From Apricaphanius iberus (lineage: Eukaryota > Chordata > Actinopteri > Cyprinodontiformes > Aphaniidae): DNA of 64,000 bases. The stretch is from positions 1,798,001 through 1,862,000 of the forward strand of contig JAPXFQ010002755.1 in the NCBI GenBank assembly GCA_028564705.1. The letters run 5' to 3'. The notes under the pieces were generated by a model, which searched no databases, was not told where the DNA came from, and saw only the letters and a program-made list of their open reading frames with translations. Of the stretch, positions 1-12,744 are shown in pieces. Position 1 is the stretch's first letter. The number at the start of each line of letters is the position of its first letter. The translations under genes were made by a program, and so were the position numbers.

Positions 1-375
1 TGTAGTGGCAGAGAAGCATGTTGGAGTGGTGCAGGACATGTATGAGAGCTGTGAGACAGCAGTGAGGTGTGCTGTAAGCGTGACAGAGAAGTTCAAGGTG
101 GGACTGCATCAAGGATCAGCTCCGAGTCCCTTCTTGTTTGCTTTTGTGATGGATAGGCTGACATATGATGTTAGAAAGGAGTATCCGTAGACTATGATGT
201 TTGCAGATGACATTTTAATCTGCAGTGAGAGCAGGGCAGAAGTCGAGGAAAAGCCAGGGAGATGCAGGTATGCACTGGAAAAGAGAGGAATGAATAGTTT
301 TTCTTCAAAGCCGTATAAAATAAATATTGCATTTGTTGTGCATGGAGTTGAAACAAACCTGATCACCAGTGAGTT
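1..375 (+). mobile_element. LINE reverse-transcriptase fragment (RTE-like)
   Basis: In one frame this reads VVQDMYESCETAVRC, then GLHQGSAPSPFLFAFVMDRL, then the catalytic MMFADDILICSES. These are palm-domain motifs of a non-LTR reverse transcriptase of the type common in fish RTE-like LINEs. A TAG at 188-190 replaces the Trp usually found before TMMFADD. Similarity fades after about 375, and the left end is cut by the window. It is a dead 5'- and 3'-truncated copy in snap91 intron 1. Confidence 0.75.
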
Positions 376-2300
376 TAAGTATAGCTTAGTCGTGTTATAT
401 ACAATTTATTGGAATAAGGCCCTTTTTCAGTTTAAAGTTCTGAAAGCAATGAAATTTCACATTTCTGTCTTCCTGTCGTCTGTTTGTGCAGCCTAAAGTG
501 CTTGACGTGTTTACCATGCTGACTAGATTTTATTTCATCGATATATTGACAGCTGACATCGTTAACAGTGGTGTTCAGTTCAAATAATCAGTCTTTATGC
601 CCTCTGGACAGAAGCTAGAGGATGGGAGCTTGGGTGTGTGACGTCATACGTCAATGTGAGAATACCATATGCAATTCTGTAGTATGCTATACTACTATAT
701 ATAGTATATGCTATGCTACATAGTGCTATATACTATACTATATTATACAAATATAGCTGTTTTAATCACATTTTATGGATTGGATGGGAAGCATGACAAA
801 AGATTATCAGTGGCAGATATTGCACACCAATGTGTGTGAATGAATTCACGATACAAACTATCTTGAAGTTTGACTGATCAGTTTCCTACCAGAGCTATCA
901 CTTAGTTCAGAACAGACCTCGGCTCCATTGGATTTTGAGGTTGGGATTGGAGAGAAACCTTCAACTTTTTTATTTACATTTTGACTTCAAAGACTTTTGA
1001 ATCAAAGCTGAATGCTTAATCAAACTCCATCTATCAGCTGAACCTATAGTAGCACTTTATAGGAACAGGATATTACTATTACTAATACTTTTATTGGTCT
1101 TTAAATAAAACATCCCCATACATAAATCTCCAAGGTGGATGTTGTATTACCCTTTTAAAATGTCAGTGTGGTGGTTCTCGAAAACCTTATTACTGAATGG
1201 ATACTTGTTATTCAATGTTTGGGAACCCCTGTTCTAAAGCATTACAGGAAACTGACTTCTGGTATAACAGAATAATTTCTTTTCTAAAACAGAGTAGTTA
1301 TAAGAAAAAATGTCAAACGTTTCTAGTATAATCTTTGAAGTTTGCTGATGAGCATTTCCAAATCATGAATTTCTTTATAGAGACTAAGAAACCATAGGTC
1401 TACCAATATTTGACCAATCTTGAATCATTAGAAGAAAACACTGAACCATCCTTATGTTCTTCCCAAACTCATAATTTTCCATGAGTCCTTCTGACTCTGA
1501 AATCTGGTAACCCATTGAAGGCAACAATGCAGTGGTAACAGCACCCGTTCTGCCAGAGGGTGCTCAGCATGCTGTTTATTTTTATAATAGCTTACCGTCC
1601 TGCTTCCCCTGCCACTCACCAACACACACCCAGCAGGTAATACATGCTGCTTTCACCCTGAGCAGAGTGTGACAGCGTCTCTGCTAAAATAACGTGTTAA
1701 TTGGAGTTAGATGATGCAGAGTAGCAGCAGATATGGTGATAATTACTGAAGGATCCAAACCCTTAAGCTGTGGTGGGATCTTCACAAAGTTACAGAACAA
1801 ACCTTGTGTGGTAGCAAGGTTTATAACAGATTTTCTTAAACATGACCTTCACACTGCAGATATGTCTTGACTGTTGGAACAGCAGGAGGATTTAGTTGTT
1901 TGAAAATGCATTGAGCAAATTAAGGATAGAGGCTATTAGGAGCAGCAAGGAGTGGTAGGGCTCGTCTTTCTAAAGAGGGTCATTTTCATTTGGCCAACAT
2001 TCAAATCTTGTTTCACTGATTCCTGCTGGTCTGCAGATATAACTACTAAACAGACTTGGTTATTCTCGCCTAACCTATCAGTACTCCTCACAAGAGCAAT
2101 AAATAGCATTTGTCACACATTCTGCTATTACAGCATTCATTTTTGCAGCTTCTGTTTAAGGGAAAGGGAATATAAAAATTAAGATGCATAGACACCCACA
2201 TTCTATAGTACAAATGGTAAGATGGTTAGGTAAGATGTAAAAAAAAAATGATTTGGTACATCCAGCTGATAATTGTTTTTGGGGATGAATCCCCACTGTT
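376..2300. other. snap91 intron 1 DNA with no recognised feature
   Basis: The stretch is AT-rich and has no recognisable exon. The 660-760 segment is a dense run of TA, ACT and AGTAT steps that could fold on itself. Nothing else stands out. Confidence 0.4.
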
Positions 2301-2315
2301 TAATTTTATAGATGA

Positions 2316-2545
2316 ATGTGTGACTTCCTCCCACAGTCCAAAAACATGACTCTCTATATTGGACTCTCTATATTGCCCAAAGGCATGGGTGTGTGCGTGT
2401 GCATCGGTGTTTGTCCTGTGATGGGCTGGCGACCTGTCCATGATGTACCCCGCCCCTCTCCCGATGACTTCTGGAGATAGGCACCAGCCCGCCCATGACC
2501 CTATGAAGGATAGACTGTATTGAATGGCAGGATTTTTTTTCACGC
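2316..2545 (+). repeat. Dispersed fish repeat (CCTCCCACAGTCCAAAAACA type)
   Basis: The block contains the widely dispersed vertebrate motifs CTCCCACAGTCCAAAAACATG, then GTGATGGGCTGGCGACCTGT, then TACCCCGCCCCTCTCCC, in the usual order. The 9-bp ACTCTCTAT segment is duplicated at about 2347-2370. I recognise the family from teleost genomes but cannot name its class with certainty. A second, reversed fragment is near 30950-31010. Confidence 0.6.
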
Positions 2546-4160
2546 TTTTCTAATTCTATTGTGGTTGTAATGCTTTTTTTTTTTTTTTAATGCCCCTTTT
2601 GCAGTTTTTTTTTAAACAGAACAAAAAAAAGGTTTGAGACTAGAATAATTGAAATGTAGCCTGTAGTCATTAAAAGCTATGAAATAGTCCATAACCTCTA
2701 TATTGCTTTGGTTCAGTTAAGGATATGGAGCGATAACTGGGCATAATAGTCACGGAACAAATTTTCCGTCACAGATCATCTTTGACGCTATTACTGAAAC
2801 TGAATTACAAATTTATCTATACAAAGACAGCACAATGCAATAAAAGTCACACCTGAATGTAATTCATACTTTAACCACTGGTTTGCACCAGTACGTGTGA
2901 AATCTGCATCAACAGGCACCTAGATAGCAATACAACTGGAAGTGTTTTTAGGTACATTTGTAACAATAATCCACAGGAGGTTAAACCCAAACCTTCTCAC
3001 TCAGGACTTGTTAGAGTGACTTTTTATCAGATAAGTCACAAATTGATGGCAACTGAATGGCACTTCATAAGACATGCTTACATAATACAGTTTGTTTTGT
3101 AAGATGTCAAGGCAAATGTGACAGACAGCCAAAACAAAAGAAGTCTCTTAATCTCAGATTTCTCTGATGGCAACAGATATTATGCACTCCCTCCAATATG
3201 GCTAACAGTACCATCTGATTCATATTCTAGGCAGCTGTTCAGATAGTTTTAATCCTGCACCAATCACATTTGAAAAAACAAAACATATACTACCTTCCTA
3301 AACCAGACAAACTACTTGCCAAGGCGACCTAATACTGCTGACAAATGAAAAAAAATCTTGATAACGCTAGATTTTTGTCTTAGATCTGAGTGGTCTGAAA
3401 ATCAACAGGCATATTCACACCCTTGACTCACAGCTGCATCTTCTTCATGGCAAAAACCAATTTAGACCCCTTCCTCAATTAGAACCCTTGGGCTTCCGGC
3501 AGAGGTCTCAGGAAGAGAGCCGAAGGTTGTGGTGGTACTTTTATTGTGAACGTACATCCAGTATGTTGAGCACAGTCCAAACACATGTTTTCTCAGTTTA
3601 GAAAATATGTCTGATTTGTGCCACAGTCACCTCTCAGCTTCTTAAAAGATAAAAATGTCTCTTTAGAGTCTTTGTAAACATTTAGCAAAGACAGGTTACT
3701 CCTGAATCATGAGGTTATGGAAATATTTTCTGTATTCAAGTATAGATTAAAAAAATCTGGATTCAAGGAATTGGAGAAAAGAAACAAAAATGCGTGAAAA
3801 AAATGTAAAAAACAAACAAATGGCTTAAAGTCTGCAGCAAAATATATTGATGTTAGACATGTCTGCTTAATTCGAGAGGGCAAGATAGACTAGTGTATGA
3901 TGCTTTTCATACTGAGAAATCTAATTGTGCCTTATTAAATCCAATTATAAAATGTTTGATTTATTCACCCACATTTAGTCTATTTAAAGTTTTAAAATAG
4001 AAGCATGCTGTTAATTTTACTTATACCAAAGAGATCTGCTGTCATATTTTTAAACCTGGAGAACAGATCTTGGGCCCTTACTGTTGAACATTTTTACCAA
4101 CATGCTGAGCAATAAGGGTAGAGTCAAATATACATCCACTCTAATCTTTTGTGAAACAAT
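2546..4160. other. snap91 intron 1 DNA with no recognised feature
   Basis: The stretch is AT-rich with short poly-A and poly-T runs and no ORF that resembles a known protein. No repeat family was recognised. Confidence 0.4.
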
Positions 4161-4162
4161 GC

Positions 4163-5045
4163 TTATGTCAAAGTCAAACTTATTAATAAAGCGCTTTTCA
4201 CACAAAAAATGCAGCTCAAAGTGGTGTACAGAATAAAATGACCCCACATAACGCACATTCCCATCCCTTCTCCACAATTGTAAAACCAAAATGACAAATA
4301 TTCCCCCTTCCCAAACCTATTTCCCAAACACAGACACACACTGGCACACATCCACACACAAACACACAGGCACCTTCCTAACGCGCGTAAGACCATAGGT
4401 AGACACTGGGCTGAGCTCAGATGAGTCAGGTACGTAAGGAAAACGCCATCAGGAGAGCCGTCTGCCCCGACAGCAGCAGATCTACGGCAGCAGCCAGGGA
4501 ACGGACACAGGGCGCTCAGAGGAGGGAGGGTGGAGACCCCCACATCCACCTGAGCACTACCTGCAGAGCAACCAGGCCACCGCAGCTGAACACCGCCCCC
4601 GAGGCAGAGGGATCCCAAAGAGGAAACACTGGAAGAAGGATTAATAAGTAAAAATGTTAAATAACTAGAGCTAATATAAGTAGTAACAAATATAACAGTA
4701 AAAACAGTTACCATGTAATAGCATAAATATCTAATAAAACTCTGTTAAAATATAAGCAAATAAAACATACATAGCAATATAATACACTATAATAAATAAT
4801 AATCAATTAAAAGCTTAGCTAAAAAGGTAAGCCTTGAGCCTGCTCTTCAAAACATGAATGTTCTCTGCGGCCCTGAGGTCCTCCGGCAGCCTGTTCCAGA
4901 GATCAGGGCCATAATAATGAAAGGATGCCTCACAATGGGTGTGTGTCCTGACTTTTGGAAATGAAAATGTAAAATTAATGATCCACTTAGTGTGTGTGCC
5001 AAATAAGAAGTGCAAAAAAATATATCTAGAACTTGCTTTCAAAGA
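4163..5045 (-). mobile_element. LINE 3' fragment, minus strand
   Basis: The minus strand carries a reverse-transcriptase C-terminal tail (DLWNRLPEDLRAAENIHVLK then SRLKAYLF, 4815-4950). An untranslated region follows and ends at GAAAAGCGCTTTATTAATAA near 4185, then an AAGTTTGACTTTGAC tail. This layout of an ORF end, a UTR, an AAAGCGCTTTAT terminus and a short tail is typical of fish LINEs. The copy is 5'-truncated. The exact clade was not determined. Confidence 0.6.
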
Positions 5046-5985
5046 ATAGTTTAGATTTATTTGAAATAGAGTTCTGTTGTGAAGTTATAACCATCCATTT
5101 CTTGTCCGTTGCTGTTGGCTGAAAAAGCAATCTGTTTAATTAAAGTAAAGATCCCAGCAGAATAATTTACGACACATAAAATATTGACTGCCGTACGCTG
5201 TCCACAAAGGAATACTTTTAAAGGTTTTAACAATGTTTTCAGTTGAGCTATGACATTTTAGGGATATTAAGGGAAAGCTTTAAAGGAGATAACTCCACTG
5301 TTATCAGTTGTTAGCAATAGAAAGACATGTTGGAGTGAGTTTGTAAAAAAAGTGAAGAAATTAACAACAAATGAGTGGCCCTCATTTTAGCCGATTTTAG
5401 CAATTTCAAAAACTGAAACTGTTAATGTTTATATATTATATGGCCTTCATCCCTTTAAAGATTTCTTAAGTTTTCTCCAAACTTTGAGTGGAGTTGACCC
5501 ACATTAATCATATCTCTGGTTATCTGTCCATCTGCCAGCTCTCTCTGACCCCCTTTCTGTCTAAACCTTGTGATTAAAAACCAACCAGGCCACAAAGAAA
5601 GCCAAAACAACAATACAGATCCGGATAAAATAATAATAAAAAAATAAATAAATAAATAAATGATAAAAATAAATCGACCTCTTAGAGCCTCACAGAAGAA
5701 GATCCAAAATATGCTTATCCCCAAAAACACAAGTGAAATCTCCTATAGCCTGTTTATTTGAAACTACTATTGTTGGAGAATATTATCAGATTTTTGAAAA
5801 GTACACATTTTTCAGTTCCTCAATTGCAGCACTTACATAGAAATAGATTAAAAAAAAGTAATATCAAATACTATACCAGAGTTTACTCTTACAATGAGGA
5901 GGTTTGCTGTTATTGAGCTAATGATGGTACTAATAAAAAATGTTGCGGATCATCTTGTTGAAGACATATACAGCGCCTCTGTAGT
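5046..5985. other. snap91 intron 1 DNA with no recognised feature
   Basis: AT-rich DNA with an (AAAT)n run near 5638-5662. No gene or repeat family was recognised. Confidence 0.4.
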
Positions 5986-5989
5986 TTAG

Positions 5990-6616
5990 TGTAGTAGTGG
6001 GCAATATAAGAGGTATAAGGTGGAAATGATATAAATTTAGCCAAAGGTAGAGATTTTGAAAATACCACCATAACTCAATTATGCATTCTGATGATGTCAT
6101 GAAGCTGTACGTAAATATTTTTTTATCAGTTGCGCAAGGATATTGATTTTCAGTGTTTGTCTTTACATTAGCAATTGCAAGTTTAGAATTCATTTTTCAT
6201 TTATTTATAAGAAACCTGTTGAACCTTGAAGCATTTATGTCAAACATGTGCAGGTTTCCTATTGTGCGATATTAAATTTATAAATAAGTAACCAGGAAAG
6301 CAGACAATTTTGAATTGCATTTTCATAATATTTAATTTTTATTCTGTTTAAAATATCTTCATCTTTATTTATGTTGTGAGAATTTTATTTCATTTTGGAA
6401 TTATTTTTATTTTTTTATGAATTTTGTACAACACATTTTCTTTCGATGGCATTCTACGCCTTTATTAAGCTTTTTTTGCTGCAATTAATTTGGAAACTGA
6501 GAATGCTCATTTTGACATATATACAGAAAAAAGATACTATATCGCAATATATATCATTACTGCACAGGCTTTAGATTGTACCGCAATATAGATCTGAGGC
6601 CATATCGGAAAGCCCT
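5990..6616. mobile_element. hAT-type MITE (GGGCGATATGG family)
   Basis: The right end, read inward, is AGGGCTTTCCGATATGGCCT followed by ATATTGCGG. The left end has a diverged match, AGTGGGCAATATAAGAGGTA. This terminus type is common among short hAT-derived elements in fish. The interior is AT-rich and has no transposase. I found no clear 8-bp target duplication, so the limits are approximate. Confidence 0.4.
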
Positions 6617-7014
6617 AGTTAAGACAACTACAAATGAATTGCAGCTTCAGGATAACTTCGTGTAAATTCTTTAAAAAATCAGTCTGCTTATTTCTGTCAT
6701 CTTAAAATAAATTTAGTCAATGAAGAGCCTGGAAAAAAAAAACTCAGTAACAAAGCTTTAAAGGGTGTGACCACATTTCTTCAACTCTCACATAATGCTA
6801 ATGCAAATTTCTGCAAATGGACCAATTTTCAGATAGCTAATAACTAAATCACCAACATTCATTGATCACATTTACATTGTTAATTTTATCTTTAGCGAAA
6901 GTTTGAGTTAAATTTATAAAACTGAGTTACAGTAACATGCACCTTAAGGCTTTTTTCCCTTTTTTTTCCACATTAAAACCACAATCTGATTTTTTTTTTT
7001 TTTTAGTCATCTTA

Positions 7015-9850
7015 TGTGATATTATATGACAAAGTTATACATACTTGTAAAATGGAGGGAAAATAAAACAGTTTTCAAAGTAATTTACCAATAACTAAAT
7101 AAACATTAAACAAACTGGTTTGTAGAACCACTAATTACAGCTGCAAGTCTTTAGTGGTGTCCTTCTACTAACTGTACAAATCATAAGATTGAATATTTTA
7201 CTCTTTCTTCTTTGCAAATTATCTCCAGGTCCGACCTGCCCACAATCTCAAATTATTTTGACTTCCACTTTTGTTGTGCTTTTTTTCACAGTTTTTGGGG
7301 TTTTTTTGCAACTCCATCAATTTGCATGCCAGTCATTTTCCCATTCACTGGCCGGCCGGATATTGGTTATAAAAAAATTTAGATTACAATTATTTTATTT
7401 AAGAAAAGATAGACATTTTGTACTGTACTTGCCATGATCTTTAAATGTTTTTTGGCCTCCACATGGTGTCAACAGTCTGCAACACACACATTCATATGGG
7501 TAAATATCTTCTCTGACTGAGCAGAGCCTGGACGGAGCTTGATGCTATGAGCGCTCAGAGCTAACGCTGCACAGCTGCTCAATGCGTACTTTACACCAGT
7601 GTTTCCAAATGTCTCCAAATACATCATAAAAAGTCGCTAGATTTGTCACTAGTTGTTTTGTGAGGAAGAGTTAAGAGAGGGGTGCAAACAGTCGCTCCAT
7701 ATAGCGACACAGTCTCTGTGTTGGCAACACCATTCCCCTCTTGTTTCAGCCTGAATGGTCATATGACTGTAGTGACTGGGTAGTGACTACAGCCACTGTC
7801 TAGCTGTGAGGTTAGCTTCATCTGTCACGCTGGCATGTTACAGTTAAAAACTAAAAACAAAACATGTAGAGCTTTCGCACAAGTGCTACGTATGAAAAAA
7901 AAAAAGTTTATCGCAGTTTTCGTCATCGCACATGCGACAAATATGTCCCAATATACAGCCCTGAGTTAAGTGTTACAGTTCACATTTACCAAAAGCTGCC
8001 AGGTCCGCTGACACACACATACACACACACACAGTTTACTTTTTTAAGCGGGAGGGAAGAGGATGCAGAGGGGGTGGTTACTCTACAAGTTCGGTAGACT
8101 TTGTTAGATGTTATTCTCCGCTTTCCAACTGTAATTGGCTAAAACATTTTCACTACTGTACTGTATTGTACATTTTCACTCAGACATGAGTACTGTCTAC
8201 ATTTGAAACAGAAATTGCATGAAAACTAACAAAAAAAACACCTCACATGTCTGCAGCTTTTTGCGTAATTTAGAGGGGCAAGTCGTACCAGCGTACCGGG
8301 ATGTTAAATTGCATACTTGTAACGCAAAATGCTTACAGGTTGCCAGGTCTGTTTTGTGTAGAACCTTTCCATTGAGATTTTAACTCTATGTTTAGGATCA
8401 TTGTCCTGCTAGTAGGTGAACATCCACCATAGTGTTGATTCTTCTACCAACCGTCCTTCCAGGAATGTCCTACTTTTAGCTTCATCAGTCATACCACGAT
8501 GCTGACAATATCAGGTTTATAACCAGGGTGATACATAGTTTCTTAATGACCAGACAACGCTTTTCTAGACTCCTCGTTATGGTACTGCTACTTCAATCAA
8601 CACTTCTGGCTTTTTCCCCATTTTTTGTTTGTTTTTAAAAAGGACTTCTTTCTACCATTCAATCATAAATGTACACCAATAATGGTTTTCCTGTCAACGG
8701 TTTCTTCCTTCCTGGTGTACTATGGGCCTGTTTGCTGTTTCTTCAATTAGTTTCCCTGGCCACGTCTGAAATATGTTAACAGTCCTCTCTCTGGGCAATA
8801 CGGAGACACTGATTCATGCTTTTATCACCCGCAGAATCGATTACTGTAATTCCCTGCTTGCTGGTCCTCCCAAAGAGTGAATCTAGTTGACCATTTCTAC
8901 TAAATTCAGCAGCACGGGTCCTGACGAAGACCAGGAGGCGGGAGCAAATTACACTGGCTTAAAATCACTGCATTGCATCCCCGTATGTTTTCAGATTGAC
9001 TTTAAGGTTCTTTTAATGGCTTTTTAGTGTCTTAATGGTCTTGGGCCTTCTTATCTTTCTGAACTGCTTTTACCATATGAACTCTTGCAGTTCTTATGCC
9101 AGAATCCTCTGGCAGCTGTCTCATTGTCATATGCTTTGCATATTTTACTTATAAAATAAAAATAAGTATTTTATCAGTGTTTTACTCGTTTCCTATATAT
9201 ATCTACCATTTATTTTAATATTTTAACTTCTTATTTTAATCTTCCTTCCAGAGTTTCCTCTGCAGAAGCCCTCTGCATTGGGAGCAATGATCGGCTGTGG
9301 TAGCCCCAAGTGCTCTCCAGGTAATATTTGGGGGAGGTGGGGGTGTCAGCCTTCCCTCCTCTGGGCGCCCTAGTTCAGTGCCTTGTCTGCTGCTGTTGAT
9401 CGGCTGCTGCTGATTCAGATAGCTCCTTTGATGCCGTTTCCTTAGCTTGGCTCATCTGTAATCGGCCCAATGTCCTTTACGATTGCTTAAAACTGTGTGT
9501 GTGCATGAGAGTTGGGTTGGGGTGGGTGTAAACTAGGATCGTGCTTTTCATCTGCAGGGAGGGATGGGAGTGTGGTTATTGTGGGAACATTTTAATCTGT
9601 AAAGCATTTTAAGATGCATTTCTCGCATAAAAAGTGCTTTATAAATAAAGTATGATTTGATACAGTTGAGCCATGCTTTTCAACTTTATCCCAGACTTGT
9701 CTGCTGTTTTCATTGGTCATTGCGATGTTTTGTTCAGTAATGTTCTCTATCGAATATCTAAGGCCTTAACAGGACAGCTCGATTTAATGTGAGATTAAAT
9801 CCAGATATAGGTAGTTATATTAATTTTTTCATAGTTCTAAAATAAAACAA
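7015..9850 (-). mobile_element. Tc1-like relic broken by later insertions
   Basis: Three blocks match, in order, one Tc1-like family common in fish: 7120-7240 (GTAGAACCACTAATTACAGC onward), 8345-8580 (GGATCATTGTCCTGCT) and 9661-9810 (ACTTTATCCCAGACTTGTCT and GTTCTCTATCG). The transposase would be on the minus strand and is destroyed. About 1.1 kb (7240-8345) and the LINE fragment at 8800-9660 split the blocks, so both arrived later. I recognise the family from memory of its consensus, so the end positions are approximate. Confidence 0.55.
8795..9660 (+). mobile_element. LINE 3' fragment (L2/Rex-type) inside the Tc1 relic
   Basis: The start translates as ETLIHAFITRRIDYCNSLLA, the conserved C-terminal reverse-transcriptase block of L2/Rex-type LINEs. 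Stops and a changed frame follow (LNGLGPSYLSELLLPYELLQ). The 3' end is AAAAAGTGCTTTATAAATAA then AGTATGATTTGATA, a typical LINE terminus and tail. It is a truncated, inactive copy. Confidence 0.65.
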
Positions 9851-10355
9851 ATATCAATCCAATGCTAACTTTGGTGTGTTCACTGCCAAACAGTAAAGTG
9901 ACAAAGGATGTCCCTCCTGCATGTGTACACCGAAGGCCGCTATCCAACATTCAGTGGCAAAATCCAGTCCAACCCAAGAGGGGTTTTATTTGTGTGCACC
10001 TACCTGAATGTGTTACTGGTCTTTATACTCTCATTGTGACAGCTACCAAAACAGTCACATGTATGGCCCAACTTTCTTCTTTTTTTTTTAATGGGGACCA
10101 AATTCACAGATTAATTAAGTGTTTCTATTATATGTTGGAGTTAGCACTAGAACTGGAGCAAATATGGTGAAACTCGAGGCCTAGTCTAGATTCAATGAAT
10201 GGACCAGTGGCATGTAAGGATAGATGTACAACCTTCTGTGATTAAAGTGTGACACTGTATTTTTGAATAAAGTCTCGACATATGTGTAATGAGGGAATCA
10301 TGGTTGCTCTGGTGGAAGAAGATTGATAAATGGATGGATGGATAGATAGACTTAC
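9851..10355. other. snap91 intron 1 next to exon 1
   Basis: This is the start of intron 1 on the snap91 strand. It has a short GGAT/GATA run at 10331-10350 right after the exon 1 donor and nothing else recognisable. Confidence 0.5.
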
Positions 10356-10485
10356 ATTCCAGGTGTTTTTTCTTTGGGGCTGTCTGCTCGTGTGTGGTGG
10401 CCTTACACACGGCCCTGGAGACCTCGGAGCCCGTCAGGGTGTACTGAGCCGCGGCGATGCGGTCCGTCAGCGTCTGCCCCGACAT
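10356..10485 (-). CDS. snap91: snap91 (AP180) first coding exon; gene continues off the left edge
   Basis: The ATG at 10485 opens 43 codons beginning MSGQTLTDRIAAAQY, then the exon breaks after one base of codon 44 at donor GTAAGT (10351-10355). AP180/SNAP91 is a neuronal clathrin-coat assembly protein that binds PI(4,5)P2 through its N-terminal ANTH domain and recruits clathrin and AP-2 during synaptic-vesicle endocytosis. The ANTH lipid-binding signature K-x9-K-x-K-H is complete here as K28, K38, K40 and H41. MSGQTLTDRIAAAQY fits SNAP91 better than its paralogue PICALM, which reads MSGQSLTDRI. The rest of the ANTH domain (expected to begin YLIQ) is not in the window, so intron 1 exceeds 10.3 kb. 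Fish often keep a and b copies of snap91, and the exon cannot tell which this is. Confidence 0.9.
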
Positions 10486-11420
10486 CTTCTAAATATCCGC
10501 TGAGTCCAATCTCCACGATCGGCGTCCAAATTTGGCCCTTCTACCCCCCTCCCCCCCAACACTCACAAGCACCGAAAAGAGGGGGCAGCCTCAATATTCC
10601 CAGCTGCACCTCTAAAAAAAAAAAAAAACGCCACACGGATCCAGCCCTAGAAGGGAGACGCTGGGACACTTTCTGCTCGCTCTGGTTGCATAACAACTGG
10701 AAGTCCGACCCGCTGGATATGCATGCGTTTTCTTCCTTGGAGGCCGGTATCCAACATTCGGTAGCAAAATCCAGGAAGGGGTTTATTATTATTATTATAT
10801 TATTTCAGTTCGGGTGTTTCTGTGCTTGGAGCCTACCGGATGATGCTGGTCGCTGGCTCCCCCTCCTCCAGCCTCTTGGATAATCCTCAGCAGCAGCAGC
10901 AGCAGCAGCGCTCCTTCCGTCCCTGTGTGTGTATATCAGCAGGGCATACAAGGGAGCATCATCACCGTCATCATCATCACTGATCAACGCAGCCGCTGCT
11001 CCCCCTCCTCCCTCCGCACCCGTTGCGGCCTCTTAGCCCGAAGTTACGCACTACAACCCTGCTGGCATGGACAGCGATGGTTTTCAGTTACCAATTATTT
11101 ATTTATTTCTCATTTATATCTCCCTGCCCCCCCCCCCCCCCTGCTCTGAGTCAGGTGACGCAGCGTTGGCAGCCGCGCTGCTCCCTCCGTCATCGCGAGA
11201 GCTGGAGAAGCGTGGGATAGGAGGCGGGGTTCATCTATACGGCCGAGCGTGATGCTTTCTGTGAAGGTCATATGAAAGCTGGAAGCTGTATGCAGCAGTA
11301 TTACAGCGTGTACTCCGATCCTTTCGCTTCTCCATGTGCGTAAAGCGCATTCATTTACAAGTAGAGCCGACGGAGGAGTGAGGCTGGGTTTGCCTCTGTC
11401 CATGGTGCTGATTTCCACAT
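10486..11420 (-). promoter_or_regulatory. GC-rich presumed promoter and 5' UTR region of snap91
   Basis: The DNA immediately upstream of the snap91 ATG is the most GC- and CpG-rich stretch near either gene. It carries a (CAG)7 run (10888-10908), a CAT-rich tract near 10970, and a 15-base C run (11127-11141). No TATA box or start site could be fixed. The promoter call is inferred from position and composition only. Confidence 0.4.
10888..10908. repeat. (CAG)7 trinucleotide repeat upstream of snap91
   Basis: Seven perfect CAG units on the plus strand (CTG on the snap91 strand) lie about 400 bp before the snap91 start codon, probably in the promoter or 5' UTR. Confidence 0.9.
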
Positions 11421-12738
11421 TCAATGGATGAGTGAGCTCTGCGCTCTGATCTGCTGTGGTTTTCACATTTTTGTCACGCCATCACAAACTTCAGTCAAGC
11501 TCAGATTTATAGCGTGGAAGGAAAGGTTATATCTTAAAATGTTACATAAAAAAAGAGTTGCCACAATGTTGCCTATGCCCACAGATAAAATCCTGCCCCC
11601 CCCCCAAAAAAAAAAATGTTTTTTTTTTTGCAGAGTCCATGTGAGGATCTCATTATTAATCCACCGGTTAAAGCCATAGAGGTCACTCCACAACAGCAGC
11701 ATTAATAGGGCAGGAAGCCAGCCTTGAAAAATGCCTATTTTTATTTTTTTTAGATCCAGACATCAGAGAATACACAGAAGACTGAGCTGTGGTTAATTGA
11801 GATCAATTTTTTGGCCATTATGAAATAAAGAATAAAAAAAAAACTAACCTGTTGGTCACATCAAACATACCATCCCAGCCCTGGATAAAGATGGTGGCAG
11901 CATCATGCCTTGAGCAGCGGGGTGAGAGAGGCTGATCAGAACCAATGGGAAGACAGAAAAAAACCTTGAAGAAAAATGTGTTATCACCATGGGACTGCAG
12001 GGGAGCTTAGTATTCCAGCGGGACCACAACCATAAACGTACAAGCAGACCTAAGATAAGCGCGGTCGTGTTCAGACCAAAGTGCAGTTAAAAAAACTGGG
12101 GGGGAATAACTAAAACGTGGAAATTGGTGCTCAGCACATGAAATTCTATTAAGAGGGGAATGAATTCTCGTAAAGTGGAAAGTGTTACACATTAAGGGTT
12201 AACTAGGTATCAATTTTATTTTTTAGCAGTTTTACTCTATATATAATAGTCATTATAACATAATTATAATAGTTATATTTGCCCTTTGCAGACTGCATAT
12301 TGCCTCAGAACCAACAACTAAAGCAGCACCAAATGTTTTTTTTGTGTTAAAGTATGATTTTTTTCCCTATCAGTTTGTAGATGAGTCATGAAAAGATCCA
12401 AAAAAAGAAAAAAAAGATCTGCATCATATGGAGACATTTTTCTTAGAAAAAAAAGCTCTGTGTTTTATTCTTTGAGGTTATAAATTGACATGAGTATTGT
12501 AAATACACAGCTGATAACTTCCGCGGCAGACAGTTCAGTTGCTGAGACAGTTTATAATCCTGTGCCTGAGATTGCAATTCGAAATATTAACAGAGTTCTA
12601 TATTAGCAAATCCTGTGTCAGAAAATGTTAGACGTGCCAATACATATTCACGTATCAGTTCCTTTAAAACTTGCTCTGGATGATAATTTAAAGAGTTTAG
12701 AAGACAGTGACACATTCTAGCTGTCATTAGAAACCTTT
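11421..12738. other. Intergenic DNA between snap91 and the end of dop1a
   Basis: I see no gene in this AT-rich stretch. It has short A and T runs and the C/A homopolymer patch at 11588-11630. No ORF here resembles a known protein. Confidence 0.5.
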
Positions 12739-12744
12739 TTTATT
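12739..12744 (-). terminator. Candidate poly(A) signal of dop1a
   Basis: A minus-strand AATAAA hexamer lies about 270 bp past the dop1a stop codon. It is the first canonical signal found downstream. The predicted 3' UTR would include the 16-base C run at 12897-12912 (G run in the transcript). No transcript evidence is available. Confidence 0.35.

Noticed and set aside
4163..4714. 183-residue minus-strand ORF with cysteine- and leucine-rich segments
   Set aside because: It spans the 3' untranslated part of a LINE fragment, and no protein family is evident.
10374..10883. A 169-residue plus-strand ORF
   Set aside because: It runs antisense through snap91 exon 1 and the GC-rich promoter. Its composition is low-complexity and it resembles no protein.
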